NCBI RefSeq assembly: GCF_000313135.1
Contig: NW_004457466.1
Coordinates: 240,772-304,771, forward strand
Direction of reading: 5' to 3'
From: Acanthamoeba castellanii str. Neff
Lineage: Eukaryota > Discosea > Longamoebia > Acanthamoebidae
Length of the DNA stretch: 64,000 bases
This document shows, one piece after another, positions 11,247 to 25,695 of the stretch. The notes under the pieces are model-generated. The model searched no databases and had not been told where the DNA came from. It worked only from the letters and a program-made list of their open reading frames with translations. How positions within the stretch are numbered: position 1 is the first letter of the stretch; every line of letters starts with the position of its first letter. The position numbers and the translations under genes were made by a program.

Positions 11247-14200
11247 ATGAGCAGCATCACACCCGAATTGGTGGAGGAAATCGCGCCCAAGGTCTCCAAG
11301 GCATTGGACTTGAGCAATGTGAACACAACGCTGACTCAGCAGATTGCAACACTCGCTTTGGCACATCAAGATTTCGATAGATTTCGGGATGAATGCAACA
11401 AGCGCTTCCCAGTCAAGCAGGCCATCGCCCTGAAGGAGGTGCATCAGAAAGTTCTGGCAAGTAAGCGCCCAGGGGCGGCCGTTGCCAGCTTTGCCGAGTT
11501 CTCGGACAAGGCAGAGAAGCTCGAGGCATCACAAGCCGTCACCGGTGGTCTACAGAGGAAGGAAATGGGCGAGGTACGCAACCATCTATCACTCGATTAA
11601 TTACACATTCATTTTCTTCGTTCTTACCCCTCCCTTTGAATGCACGCACAAAGGAGCGCCCAACGTTCAAGAAGCCCGACACCAAGGGATCGCTGCTCGG
11701 CCTCGACCGGCTGGCAGCGGTGAAGAGGCAGGAACGCGAAGAGAGGGAGAAGAAGGAGAGGGAGCAAGCTGCCAAGCGGCCTCGCCTCGCCGAGGACGAA
11801 GACGACTTCGCCAAGCCCACAGCCGGCGACATGCGACGACGCAACTACCGAGACAAGGGGTCGGGTGCCGACACGCCCTCCCACCCCGGTGGCGTCGATC
11901 AGGCCGCGCTCAACCGCATCGCCGACCGCGACCGACGAGCGCGGGACAGCCGAAGCGGCGGCGGGCGCTGGGACTCGCGCGAGCCGGTGAGGAGAGACGG
12001 CGGCGGGAGGGACTACGATCGAGACAGAGGGCGCGACCGAGGAGGCCGAGGCAGCAGCAGGGAGTGGGACGAACAGGAGAGGGAGAGGCGAGAGCAGGAG
12101 GCACGACTCGAGGAGGAGTGGGAGAATCGGCCGAGGCGCGGTCCTCGCGTGCCCGTGGCGGAGACGCCTCGCGGGTACGACCGCGGCGACTCGTCGACAA
12201 CCGGATACGGCCGCACGCCGAGCCGCACACCCAGCCGCACCCCGGCGCGCACCCCCGCGCACGGCGGCGCCACGCCTCGGCGTCCAGTGCGCTCGACCCC
12301 GCGAAGGTAAGTGTTCTCGGCTTCCCTTACGCGCCTTGCAACAATCACTGACCACGCGCACACACGCACACCGCACGCACGCAATGCGCAGAGAGGCGAT
12401 TGGGGCCGAGGAGTACGAGGGTTATGAGAGGGAGTACGAACGAGAGCTGTACGGCGAAGAGGCGGCGGACGACGACAAGAGCTACTTCATGGGCGACGAG
12501 GAGAAGTTCAAGAAGATGGAGGAGGAGATCGCGCGCAAGCAGGTGGAGCAGCTGAAGAAGAAGTACAACGAGAAGCACGAGGACGCCCGACGGTGGGAGG
12601 AGACGCAGCTGCTCATCTCCGGCGTGGTGATGCAGCGCTCGGTCGAGACCGAGTTCGAGGAGGACGAGGAGAAGCGGGTGTCGCTGCTCGTGCACGACAT
12701 CAAGCCGCCCTTCCTCGATGGCCGCGTGGCGCACACCACGCAGCAGACCATGGTATCGGCCGTGCGGGATCCCACCTCCGATCTGGCCGTGCTCGCGCGC
12801 AAGGGCTCGCAGGTGGTGCGCGAGCAGCGCGAACTGCGGGACCGCATGAAGGGCCAGGACAAGCACTGGGACATCCACGGGAAGCGGATCGCGTCGGCCA
12901 TGGGCGTCAAGACCACGTCGTCGGAGGAGGGAGAAGCGCAGGCAACGCGCGAGGACGGCGAGGTCGACTACAGGGCCTCGAGCCGGTTCGCCGACCACAT
13001 GCAGGAGAAGTCCCAGGCCGTCTCCGCCTTTGCCATGTCCAAGACCATCAAGCAGCAGCGCGAATACCTGCCCATCTTTCAGGTACCGGACACGCACACG
13101 CACACAACGCGGTCCTTCTCACCCCATTCATGCGTGGCAGATCCGCGAGCAACTGATGAGCGTCATCCGGGAGCACAACGTGATCGTGATCGTGGGAGAG
13201 ACGGGTTCGGGCAAGACGACGCAGCTCACGCAATACCTCCACGAAGATGGCTTCACCAAGTGGGGCCGCATCGGGTGCACGCAGCCGCGTCGTGTGGCCG
13301 CCATGTCCGTTGCCAAGCGTGTCTCCGAGGAAATGGGCACCAAGCTGGGCGACCTGGTGGGCTACTCCATTCGATTTGAAGACTGTACCTCTGACAAGAC
13401 AGGTACACTACCACCGCCACCGCCACACTCACATTTCACTTGCGTGGTTAGCTACGAAGGCTTGTCGGTGCTAACGCTCGATCTACGACACAGTGATCAA
13501 GTACATGACGGACGGTGTGCTCCTGCGAGAGTCCCTGCACGCCGGCGATCTGGACGAGTACTCGGCCGTGGTGATGGACGAAGCGCACGAGCGTTCCCTT
13601 CACACGGACGTGCTCTTCGGCATTCTCAAGAAGGTGGTGGCCGCGCGCCGCGACTTCAAGCTCATCGTCACCTCCGCCACTCTCGTACGTCTCCGCTCAC
13701 ACAGCGCCTCCGCTTCCACCGCCGAAGCCTCGCGTGCTTCGTGGACCGACACTCACCGCGTGGCGCTTGTGTGTTTTTTGTCGCGTACAGGACGCCGAGA
13801 AGTTTTCGCAGTATTTCGGCAACGTGCCCGTGTTCCACATTCCAGGCCGTACTTTCCCTGTCGACGTGATGGTACGTCGCTTACGTCGACCGCCGCCATC
13901 GTGCGCAATGCAACGTTGTCGTGCTGGACTCGCGCTAACATATGTTTTAAACGGGTCTGTGCAGTGGGCCAAGACACCGGTCGATGACTATGTGGAGGGC
14001 GCAGTGAAGCAGGCGATTACGATTCACCTGTCGCACCCGCCCGGTGATATTCTCATCTTCATGACGGGTCAGGAGGACATCGAAGTCACCTGCACCCTCA
14101 TGGCCGAGCGGCTCAAGCAGATCGGCGACGAGGTGCCGCCGATCGCCATCCTCCCGATCTACTCGCAGCTGCCCGCCGACCTGCAGGCCAAGATCTTCCA

Positions 14201-15500
14201 GCGAACGGACAGCGGGGAGCGCAAGTGCATCGTGGCCACCAACATCGCCGAGACGTCGCTGACGGTGGACGGCATCATCTACGTGATCGACACGGGCTAC
14301 TGCAAGCTCAAGATGTACAACCCGCGCATCGCCATGGACGCCCTGCAGATCACGCCCATCTCGCGGGCCAACGCCAACCAGCGCGCCGGCCGCGCCGGGC
14401 GTACGGGTCCGGGCCACTGCTGGCGGCTGTACACGGAGAACGCCTACTGGCACGAGATGCTCGACAGCACGATCCCCGAGATCCAGCGCACCAACCTGGG
14501 CAACGTGGTGCTGCTGCTCAAGTCGCTCGGCATCGACAACCTGCTGCAGTTCAACTTCATGGACGCCCCGCCGCAGGACAACATCATCAACTCGCTCTAC
14601 GGCCTGTGGGTGCTGGGCTGCCTGGACAACACGGGCGGGCTCACCCCGCTCGGGCGCAAGATGGTCGAGTTCCCGCTCGACCCGCCCCTCTCCAAGATGC
14701 TCATCATGGGCGAGCAGGAGGGCTGCTCGGCCGAGATCCTGACCATCGTGTCGATGCTGTCGGTGCCCAACGTGTTCTTCCGGCCCAAGGGGCGCGAGGA
14801 GGAGGCCGACCGCAAGCGGGAGCACTTCTCGGTGGTGGAGTCGGACCACCTGACGCTCCTGCACGTCTACCAGCAGTGGAAGCACAACCACTACTCGGGC
14901 CAGTGGTGCACGGAGCACTACGTCCACGTCAAGGCCATGCGCAAGGTGCGCGAGATCCGCACGCAGCTGCTCGACATCATGAAGCAGCAGAAGATGGAGT
15001 ACGTCTCGTGCGGCACCGAGTGGGACATCGTGCGCAAGGTCATCTGCAGCGCCTACTTCGGCAACGCCGCCAAGCTCAAGGGCATCGGCCAGTACGTCAA
15101 CCTCCGCAACGGCATGCCCTGCCACCTCCACCCGTCGTCGGCCCTCTTCGGCTCCGGCACGACGCCCGACTATATCGTCTACCACGAGCTCGTCATGACC
15201 ACGAAGGAGTACATGCGCGTCGTGACCGCGGTCGACCCCGAGTGGCTCGCCGAGCTCGGCCCCATGTTCTTCTCGCTCAACCTCTCCCACATGGACCGCC
15301 TCAAGAAGCGACAGCGCGAGAAGGAGGAGAAGCAGGACATGGAGGAGGAGCTCCAGATCCGCCTCGAGCGCGAGAAGCTCGAGAAGATGAAGGAGGACCT
15401 CGAGGCCAAGCAGAAGAGCCAGAAGGCCTTCCGCCTCGCCACCCCCGGCCGCCGAGAGCCCGGCACCCCCCGCCGCACCCCCGCCCGCTTCGGCCTGTGA
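11247..15500 (+). CDS. DHX38: Pre-mRNA-splicing DEAH-box ATPase PRP16 (DHX38)
   Basis: ATP-dependent helicase that remodels the spliceosome after the first transesterification step. Eight or so exons encode roughly 1,180 residues. The N-terminal half is an R/E/D/K-rich unstructured region holding [20 protein letters not shown] and repeated TPSRTP. It is followed by [20 protein letters not shown] and [13 protein letters not shown], both PRP16-specific. Helicase motifs are clear: [10 protein letters not shown] (I), CTQPRRVAA (Ia), DEAHERSL (II), SATL (III), [10 protein letters not shown] and [12 protein letters not shown] (VI). HA2/OB-fold segments follow ([29 protein letters not shown]). The extreme C-terminus [11 protein letters not shown] is identical to the end of human DHX38. 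The start at 11247 is preferred; an in-frame ATG exists at 11217. DHX16/PRP2 and DHX8/PRP22 are excluded by N-terminal and C-terminal matches. Confidence 0.95.
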
Positions 15501-15793
15501 TGTACCATCGTCGCCCCCCCCCCCGCGAAGGGCAACAACAACAGCAGCTTCTACAAGTTCCCTTTTCTGACATGTTTCCCCCCATTGCTTTTTGCACGAG
15601 CGGGCAAGACAGGCCCACCTCACTTCTTCCTCCACCTGGGCAACCCCTCCATCGCTGCCATCTTTTTCTACCGCTTGCCCACACAGTAGGCCCGCTTGAT
15701 CGTGGAGAGACGACGTTGTACAGGTGGTGTTGTTGCAAAGGGAGAGCTGTCCCTCTTTTATAAACTTTGTGGTGTTTGTCTAGGCGCCTCCTC

Positions 15794-16508
15794 TCAGTCG
15801 CGTACCATCACAAAGTCCTCGAGGAAGCTTGTGACGGGACGCGGCAAGCTAGCGGGCGCGCACTCGCCATCGACGATGATCTGGTTTCGGTAGACGACGA
15901 CGGACGACTCCTGCTTGATGACCTCCTCGACGTCGCCCTCGCCAACGTCCAGCAGCGCGTTGAAGGCGGCGAGGTTGCTGCTCTTCAGCAGCGCCACAAT
16001 GTCGTGCAGGTGCTCGGTGATCACGTTGCCGGCAAGAGTGCCCACCTCGACGAGGGGCTTGCTGCTCTGGATCTCGACCTCCTTCTCCTTCGCCTTCTCG
16101 CCATCTTCATTGGTGGCCGCACCAGAGGTCGCCCTGTGCGGTGCCAAGACATGCCGAGTGAGTGTACGACACGCACCCGGCCATGGAAGAGAGGTGGAGG
16201 AGCCGTACACGTGGGAGGGGATGTGGACGGTGGCCTTGTCGCACTTGGCGTTCTTGTGGGTCTTGCCCGTCTCGAACAGCACGGCGTTGGACGACTTGGA
16301 GAGGAGCTTCTCGACGTGCATCTCCACCACCGCCTGCCTCTCGCTCGGGTCGAGCTTGAAGAACGCATTGACCACACTCTCCGCAGAGATGGGAGAGCCG
16401 TTGACGTGAAGCATCAGATAGTCGATGAACGAATGCGTGTTGACCGCGAGACTGTTGCGCGCGCACACATATGAGTCATTATCACCACACGCGTGTTAGT
16501 TGTGTGTG

Positions 16509-16545
<37 letters not shown>

Positions 16546-19500
16546 AGCGTACGGCATGTGGCCCTGCTTCTTGGCGACCTGGACGATGGACTGGTCGGTG
16601 AGGTCCTCCTGGATGGAGGACGGGCCGTACTTGCGCAGGAGGACCAGCTCCAGCTCGGGCCAGATGACGGTCGACAGGTACTCCATGAAGTGGATGTACA
16701 TGAGGTACTGGGCGCGGTTGACGTGCATCTGGATGAGCTCGGCGTGGGTGCAGAGCTCGAGCAGCAGCTGCTCGGTGGTCGTGAAGCGGTGGAGGGTGAG
16801 CTCCATGCCGAACGTGACCGGCGACATGATCCTGTCGTTGCCGACCGACATCACCAGGTTCTCCAGCACCAGCTGGAACCGCTGCGGCTTGTACGTGTGC
16901 GTGTGCAGCGTCCAGCCGCTCTCGTCGTGGCCCAGCCTCTGCGGCCGCCAGCCGCTGATTTCTGCACGCACGCAGAACCGACAAAAGGTCAGTGTGTGCC
17001 AGCACACAGGTCAGTGCGCGCGCTGAGTGGGGAACGAACGTTGGCCGCCGGTGGCGAAGCTCGCGGTGGGCAGCTTGTGCGAGGCAAAGAGCTGGGTGAG
17101 CTCGCCCAGCACGTTCCGGCCGGCCTTCATGCACGTGCTCGTGAGCACCACGTGCGGCAGCATCTCCAACTCCTGTCGGCGTGACACATGGACAACGACG
17201 TCGTGAGACACACACACACACACAGTAAAAGCCGGCTCGCCGAGTGAAGAGAAGAGAAAATACGAACCTCGGCCGTGGGCACTTCGTACTGGAGGCAGCC
17301 ATGGAGGGGCACGGTGATGACCATGTCGTCGACCTGGACGCTGATCTGCATCTTGATGAGGTTGATGGCCTCGATGGAGTCGGCGCCGAGCGACGAGGTC
17401 TCCAGGTAGCGGATGATACGCGCCCACCACCTGTGGAGCAGCACGAAGTAGTTGGAGCACACCTCGAGCGTCATCTGGCAGTCGAGCGACCTCAACCACC
17501 TCTCCTGCAACATGCCAGCGTCGCGCCACGTCAGCAAAGCACACAACACACACACACACACACACAGGAAGGGCAGGAGGGGTACCATGTTGGTCTCCTC
17601 GGGGGCGCCGGAGCGCACGGCCCAGGAGATGGAGACGAAGTCCTTCTGGCCCTTCTGCTCCTGCTCCTTGCGCTCCTCGGCCTGGCGGGTCTCGGCGGTG
17701 ACGGTCTCGGGGCCCTTGGCCTCCTCCTGCGCGGCCGACAGGTCCCGCTTGACCTCGTTGATCCGCCGCTGGAGGTCCTCGCTTCGGCCGTCGGTCAGGA
17801 TCGTGATCTGCTTCCTCTCCCTGTGGGTGCCGGACTTCTGCTCGAGCAGAGTGCGCACGAGGTGGTGGTGGTGGTGGTGGTCAGTAAAGAGCCCCGGTAA
17901 AGCTGTGAATAGGGGGGAGGGGCGTACGAGGGCGTCGATGTAGGAGTTGAAGTTCTCCTGAATGACGCAGGCCATGTTGTGAATCTTGAGCGAGGCCTGC
18001 ATCATCAACCTACACACACAGTGCAGTAATAAGTCACCTTGGTCAACACACACACACAACGCCACAACACCACACTCACGACAGTGCCGGCGTAGTACCT
18101 CTGTCTGGAATTGGCGGTCCACTTGTTGGTGTCGGGAACATCCATGGCGGGGGGAAGCTCGACGTCGATGTTCATGTTCTGCGCGACGAAGAATTGTTAG
18201 CACGGTCGTGCTGAGAATCTCGGGACCCCGCTGGGGTTGGTTCATTGGGAATCCATATACCTCGAAGAACAGCCGGCCGAAGGCGTATTTGAAGGGCTCC
18301 AGGGTGAGCCGGTCCTCCTCCTCGAGCAGGTTCATCGAACCTTTCTCGATGTGCACCCGGAAGTGCGTTTCCGAGGGGATTTGCTGCGCGGGGGGAGGCG
18401 TCAGCACACTTCCCACACCGCACGCCGCAAGCAGGCGCGCAACAAACAAAACAAAAACAAACAGTAGTAGGGCTGACTAACCTCCAGGTGAGAAGCATCT
18501 GCTCCCACGCTCTTGAGGTCGGCCACCGCCTTCTGGCGCAGCTCGAGCTCCGCCAGCTTGCGCGTCTTTTCCTTGTCGTCCTTGGCCGCCTTTCTCTTTT
18601 CCCACCAGCTCTTGGTCTTTTCTGGTTTTTCTTAAATTTCAAGTTGTTTGTGTTCGTGTGTCGTGTGTCGTGTTTATGTGCGTGTGTGTGTCGTGTGTCG
18701 TGTATCGTGTGTCGTGTTTGTGTGTCGTGTTTATGTGCGTGTTCTGGTTAGTGGCTGGCCAGCACGTCCCACCTCGTCACATGAAAGGTGTGTGTACCCT
18801 TGACGCGTTCGTCCTTGCCGATGTCTTTGTACAGTGAGTATTCCTGGTCCGTGCGCGTAAAGCAGCCCACAATGCCTGTGTGCGTGCGCACGACGTGAAC
18901 GTTCAGTTTCATGCAACACACACACACACACACACACGCACGCACGCACGCACACGACGCGTTCGCCTGTACGCACCCTTGAGCAGCTCCATGAAGTTCT
19001 TCCACTGCTGTCCGCTGAAGGACATGTCCGCACGGGGCAGGTAAAGCTGGAAGTCGCCGCACAGGACGGCCTTCGTCTTGGAGTCACGCAACACCTTCAT
19101 CTGTTGTACGTGCATGGCGTCAGCGTTGTATCGCGTGTGTCGCGCGTGTCGCGGAAGGGTACTCTGATCTGGACGGGCATGTCGCGCATGAAGGTGCAGA
19201 ACTCGGGCTCGGCCTGGTCGGCGCGAGCAAAGGACACGGTGAGCGACTTGCAGTCCATGACCTTGTAGAAGAGCGTCTCCGAGCGGGTCTTGTCCTCGAC
19301 GAAGGACTCCTTCAGGTCCACAGCCTTCCAGTTCGAGTCGGTCGAGTAGATGGAGATGCCGCTGCACTTGACCTTCTTGATGTAGGGCACACCACTGCAT
19401 GCCGCATGACCCGGGTCAGCCCGCTGGTTCAAACAGACAGATGACATCTTCAAATCCAGTCGACATGAACGAACCGGTAGCCGTTAAACTTCATGGTCAT

Positions 19501-20270
19501 GTCCACCTCGCCCACGTTCATCTTGATTCCATCGATCATGCGCTGCGCCCAGGCGTAGGAGGTCGTGGGCCGCTCCTTCTTCCTGTTGTGGTGGGTGGTG
19601 GGTGAGTTTGAGTGTGGGAGGAAGTGATGCGTGGTGCCGCGGGAAAGCGTACGGGCCCGACTGGTCCTCGCTGGAGCCCAAGGGGATTTCCTCGCACACC
19701 AGCTCCACCCGGTCCAAGTCGAACGTGATCGGCTCGGTGGTGATGTGGTGCCAGGGAATCTGAGGAGCGTTTTTCCGTTGCAAGTGTCAGTTCATATGTC
19801 CACGGCTCACGTTAATTAACTTCGCTATTAAATTGTATTATTATTATTTACTTCTCCGCTAAACGGCAACGAACGGAACTAAATAATGACCGTCGACGAC
19901 CGTCGTGCTACAAGGATAAGTAAGTGCGGGGAAGTGGGGCAAGACGTACCTTGATGAAGATCTTATCGCACAAGCACTTGGTAATCTCCAAGTTGGGTAG
20001 CACTATCGTCTCCTTGAGAAATTGTGTGTTTACCTCTGCGCGTGCCAGACACAACAAAGTAATAAAATATCGTGCGTGGTGGGTGAGCAATAAAAACAAA
20101 AAGGAAACAAGTGAAGGGTGGCCCGCACCGATGTCGGCCAGAGCAAAGGTGCCCTTCAGCATCTGCAGCTTGAAGCTCTCCTTGGAGAAGTTGTTCATGT
20201 AGTAGGTGAGGAAGCTGCTGAGCACCTTCACCAGCACCTTGTTGAACAGTGCGCTCGCTATTTCTGACAT
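15794..20270 (-). CDS. Bridge-like lipid transfer protein, BLTP3 (UHRF1BP1/SHIP164) type
   Basis: Chorein-motif protein expected to form a hydrophobic groove that moves bulk lipid between organelles. Start at 20270: MSEIASALFNKVLVKVLSSF, then SKESFKLQMLKG as in chorein N-termini. Next are VLPNLEITKCLCDKIFIK and IPWHHITTEPITFDLDRVEL, which parallel the BLTP3 sequence ANKVFCNKASIRIPWTKLKT and its following LSLDKV. Later segments RMIDGIKMNVGEVDMTMKFN and SGISIYSTDSNWKAVDLKES also align with BLTP3 rather than VPS13. A charged stretch (RRINEVKRDLSAAQEEAKGP) lies mid-protein. At least 14 introns are present, many with CA/GT or GA repeats. The product is roughly 1,100 residues, shorter than human BLTP3 (about 1,440). 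VPS13 or another chorein protein is the alternative. Confidence 0.72.
16499..16548. repeat. (TG)n/(AG)n microsatellite in a BLTP3-like intron
   Basis: About 12 TG units followed by about 12 AG units, within an intron of the minus-strand gene. Other shorter CA runs occur in the same gene at about 17210, 17550, 18045 and 18916. Confidence 0.9.
18655..18745. repeat. Degenerate GTGTCGTGT repeat in a BLTP3-like intron
   Basis: Tandem imperfect copies of GTGTCGTGT and GTGCGTGTGT lie between two exons of the minus-strand gene. Similar TCGTG-type repeats occur in coronin introns. Confidence 0.75.
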
Positions 20271-20764
20271 CTTGGCTGACTATTGTCGGTCTTCTGTCTC
20301 CGAATGTGTGTCTGAACAGAGAGGATGAGATTTATAATGGAGCGCAGGCCAGCAAGTGTAGATAGAGCGCGAAATGGACGTACCTGCCGCCCGATTATCT
20401 CTTTTTTTTTCGCTCTACAAATTGAATTCAATCTCTGCAGACAATGCTTGCTCTCTTGATCTGTTCGTTCTCTAAGTGATTTTGCGGCACGGCGCAGAAC
20501 CAAGGCCACGGACGGGGAGTGCCTGAAGAGACTTTGTTTCGCGAGAAAAACACGTAGAAACAACGGCATGTTGGCCGGCTTGGACCGACGGGAATTTTAT
20601 CTCTCTGCAACGGAGATCCCAACATTTTCTGTCGACGAAAATAAAGAAATTTATTTTCCTTTATTTTATTTTTGTGGAGTTGACAATTTTCCCCTTTTTG
20701 CGGTGGGCATTCGTTTCGATCTCGTGCGAGGAAGAAAGGACACTTTTGGGCCACAAAGAGAAAG
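20271..20764. promoter_or_regulatory. Divergent intergenic region, BLTP3-like / leucine aminopeptidase
   Basis: A 494 bp stretch without a supported gene. It contains a T-run (20400-20410) and an AT-rich block (about 20636-20690) unlike the GC-rich genes. It presumably holds both promoters and 5' leaders. No specific factor site could be assigned. Confidence 0.5.
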
Positions 20765-23647
<2,883 letters not shown>

Positions 23648-23798
23648 AGCCATCCATGTTGTTGCCCAACGACAAAACAATGCACGGTCCTACAAAAAAA
23701 GCTCTGTTTTCCGCGTCACCTTGTCCTGTCGTCTTGTCCGCGCCGCACCAAACCACCAATTTTTGAGTTTAAATCGGCAAAACAGAGTTGGTCACGAG

Positions 23799-25096
23799 AT
23801 GTGCGCCCTGTACATCAAGACCCGCGAGGACATTGATCTGTTACACGAAATCAACGGACTCTCAATCGAGCGAATCGAAGCGAGGGCAAGGCCTTTGGAG
23901 GACAGAACGCAGTACGTACCCTTCAATCTTGATTTTATTTTGTTTTTTATTTAATTGTTCGATTTAAAAAGCTGCATCGTGCGATCGCTAAACGATGAAC
24001 TGCATGCCAGAGATGCAACAGAGTGGATGTACCGGTCACATACAGGCTTTCTCAGCGAGGGCGAGAGTCTGAAGGCGGTGTTGCACCAGGACTGGGAGTT
24101 GGTGGAGCGACTGGGCACCACGCACCTCCATCTTGCCGCACACCTGCGTGCTCTTCTCACCCTTGCGAAGGTACGGGAGCTTTATGCTGCGCGGAACGCA
24201 ACTAACAAGTGCGCGGACCGCCAGCCCATCAAGCACGAGGGTGAGGTGACCTACGATGTGGCTGATGTGCCGGGCAACAAGTTACCGCAGCCACGTGGGC
24301 CACAGGTACCACCATCTCGTCACATGCGTTGGTGTGAACCACGGCTCACTGCTGCAACATTCCACTAGAGGATCAAAGTCACACGCACATTCTACATGGG
24401 CGAGCAGTTCTCACTCTTCTTCAATCCTGAGCGGCACAACTCACCTGACAATCAAACGTGGTAGGCCCATCAGACTCTCTTTCTCGATATGGTGACATCC
24501 AGGCCTAACCTCCTCTTGTTGTTTGTTGCAGGGACATTGAGTACAGGGTTGAAAATGTGCACTCTGGCCTCTCCCTTTGTGTTGGTGGTGACATGGAGAA
24601 GGGATTGGTGACCTACATCCACCACTATGGTTTCTATGAAGGTGGAGGTATGATTGCTCCCCTTTTCTTCTTCTTCCTTCTTCTACTTGCATGTTCCACT
24701 CACCACACTTCACCCAGGTGCCAGCAATGCATATAGAATTGACCCTGCACTTCTGGTGGCACTCTTGACTGGGTCTATCACACAAGACTGTGTTGATGTG
24801 GTGTCAGCCAAGGTACCCATGCAGCACTCTGCCTCCACTATTTTAGCCCTTACCAACACAAGCTACAGGAAACAGCAAGGTTAGGCAAACTGAAGGCTGA
24901 GCTTGATGCTGAAACTACCTTTGCAGCAGAGTGCCAGCACAAATTGAATGAGTGCAAGGATAGTAGTACCATTGCAAGACTACAAGCTGAGCTAGCATGG
25001 ATCCAACAGCATCAAGCCCAACTTGAGCTTGCTCTGGAAGAAGCCATGCATCTCTCCCAAGAGTTTTTTGGCCCATCTTCAAATGCTACAAAATAA
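23799..25096 (+). CDS. Unrecognised protein with C-terminal coiled coil
   Basis: I do not recognise this family. Seven exons join in frame from ATG 23799 to TAA 25094-25096, about 300 residues, with good splice signals. N-terminal part: MCALYIKTREDIDLLHEING, then RSLNDELHARDATEWMYRSH and LGTTHLHLAAHLRALLTLAK. Middle part looks like a globular beta-rich segment (RIKVTRTFYMGEQFSLFFNP, DIEYRVENVHSGLSLCVGGD, MEKGLVTYIHHYGFYEGG). The end is helical and heptad-like (ARLGKLKAELDAETTFAAEC, ARLQAELAWIQQHQAQLELA). No signal peptide or membrane segment is evident. The last two exons and the 3' region are clearly less GC-biased at third positions than neighbours, suggesting recent origin, transfer or fast evolution. 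The predicted first intron is unusually A/T-rich. Confidence 0.6.
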
Positions 25097-25695
25097 AATG
25101 TAACAGTTGACACAAAATACAGCTGAGTTGCCTGTTGACTTCAAATTGTAAAGATGGTTGATCATATTTAGCCTGTTGTAACTGTGCCACTGGTTGGGCC
25201 ATCACATTTCCTTTTCTTTCCTGCCCCATAATGCAACTTCATAGGGCACTCACTCTTGTGAACAGCACATCACCTCAGTGATGTGCAAAGGGAAGGGGGA
25301 AAACAGGTCGGCTTCTCGCTGGTGCGGAGTCTCGTTTCTCCCAGAAGCTCCGACCGGAATGTCGAGTCCCGGATATTGCCTAGATAATTGAGGCGATAAA
25401 ATGCAGACACGTGCCGGGATCGCTGTTTTATTGAACGTTCAATTTGCCGCCAAGCCAACTCGCCGCTTCCTGCGCACCTCCACCATCTCCGCTCCTTCTC
25501 TCCTCTATACCCTCTGCACCTCCGCCTCTCGTCCGCCAAATCATCGGCAGCGTTTTCTCCAATCGCCGGTCGATTCGATTTCGAGTAGAGAGCTGCATCG
25601 AACAACGCGACGGTGCTCTGCCAGGCAGAAGCAAATCGAATTTCCTTAAATCGCATCACATCGCGTCGCATTCTGTTATCTCGTAAGAACACAAG
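25097..25695. other. Intergenic region without a supported gene
   Basis: The first 170 bp continue the lower-GC character of the upstream gene and are probably its 3' UTR. From about 25470 to 25690 the plus strand is very rich in pyrimidines, as expected for a leader of the phosphatase gene. No RNA gene or repeat was seen. Confidence 0.5.

Noticed and set aside
13947..15635. Long open frame (562 codons) on the minus strand
   Set aside because: It mirrors the GC-rich PRP16 exon and is low-complexity L/V/H/R; the plus-strand helicase is certain.
14225..15763. Second long plus-strand frame over the same exon
   Set aside because: R/A/P/H-rich shadow of the DHX38 frame caused by high GC3.
18655..18745. 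GTGTCGTGT repeat considered as a structured RNA gene
   Set aside because: It lies between two well-supported exons and is low-complexity intron sequence.
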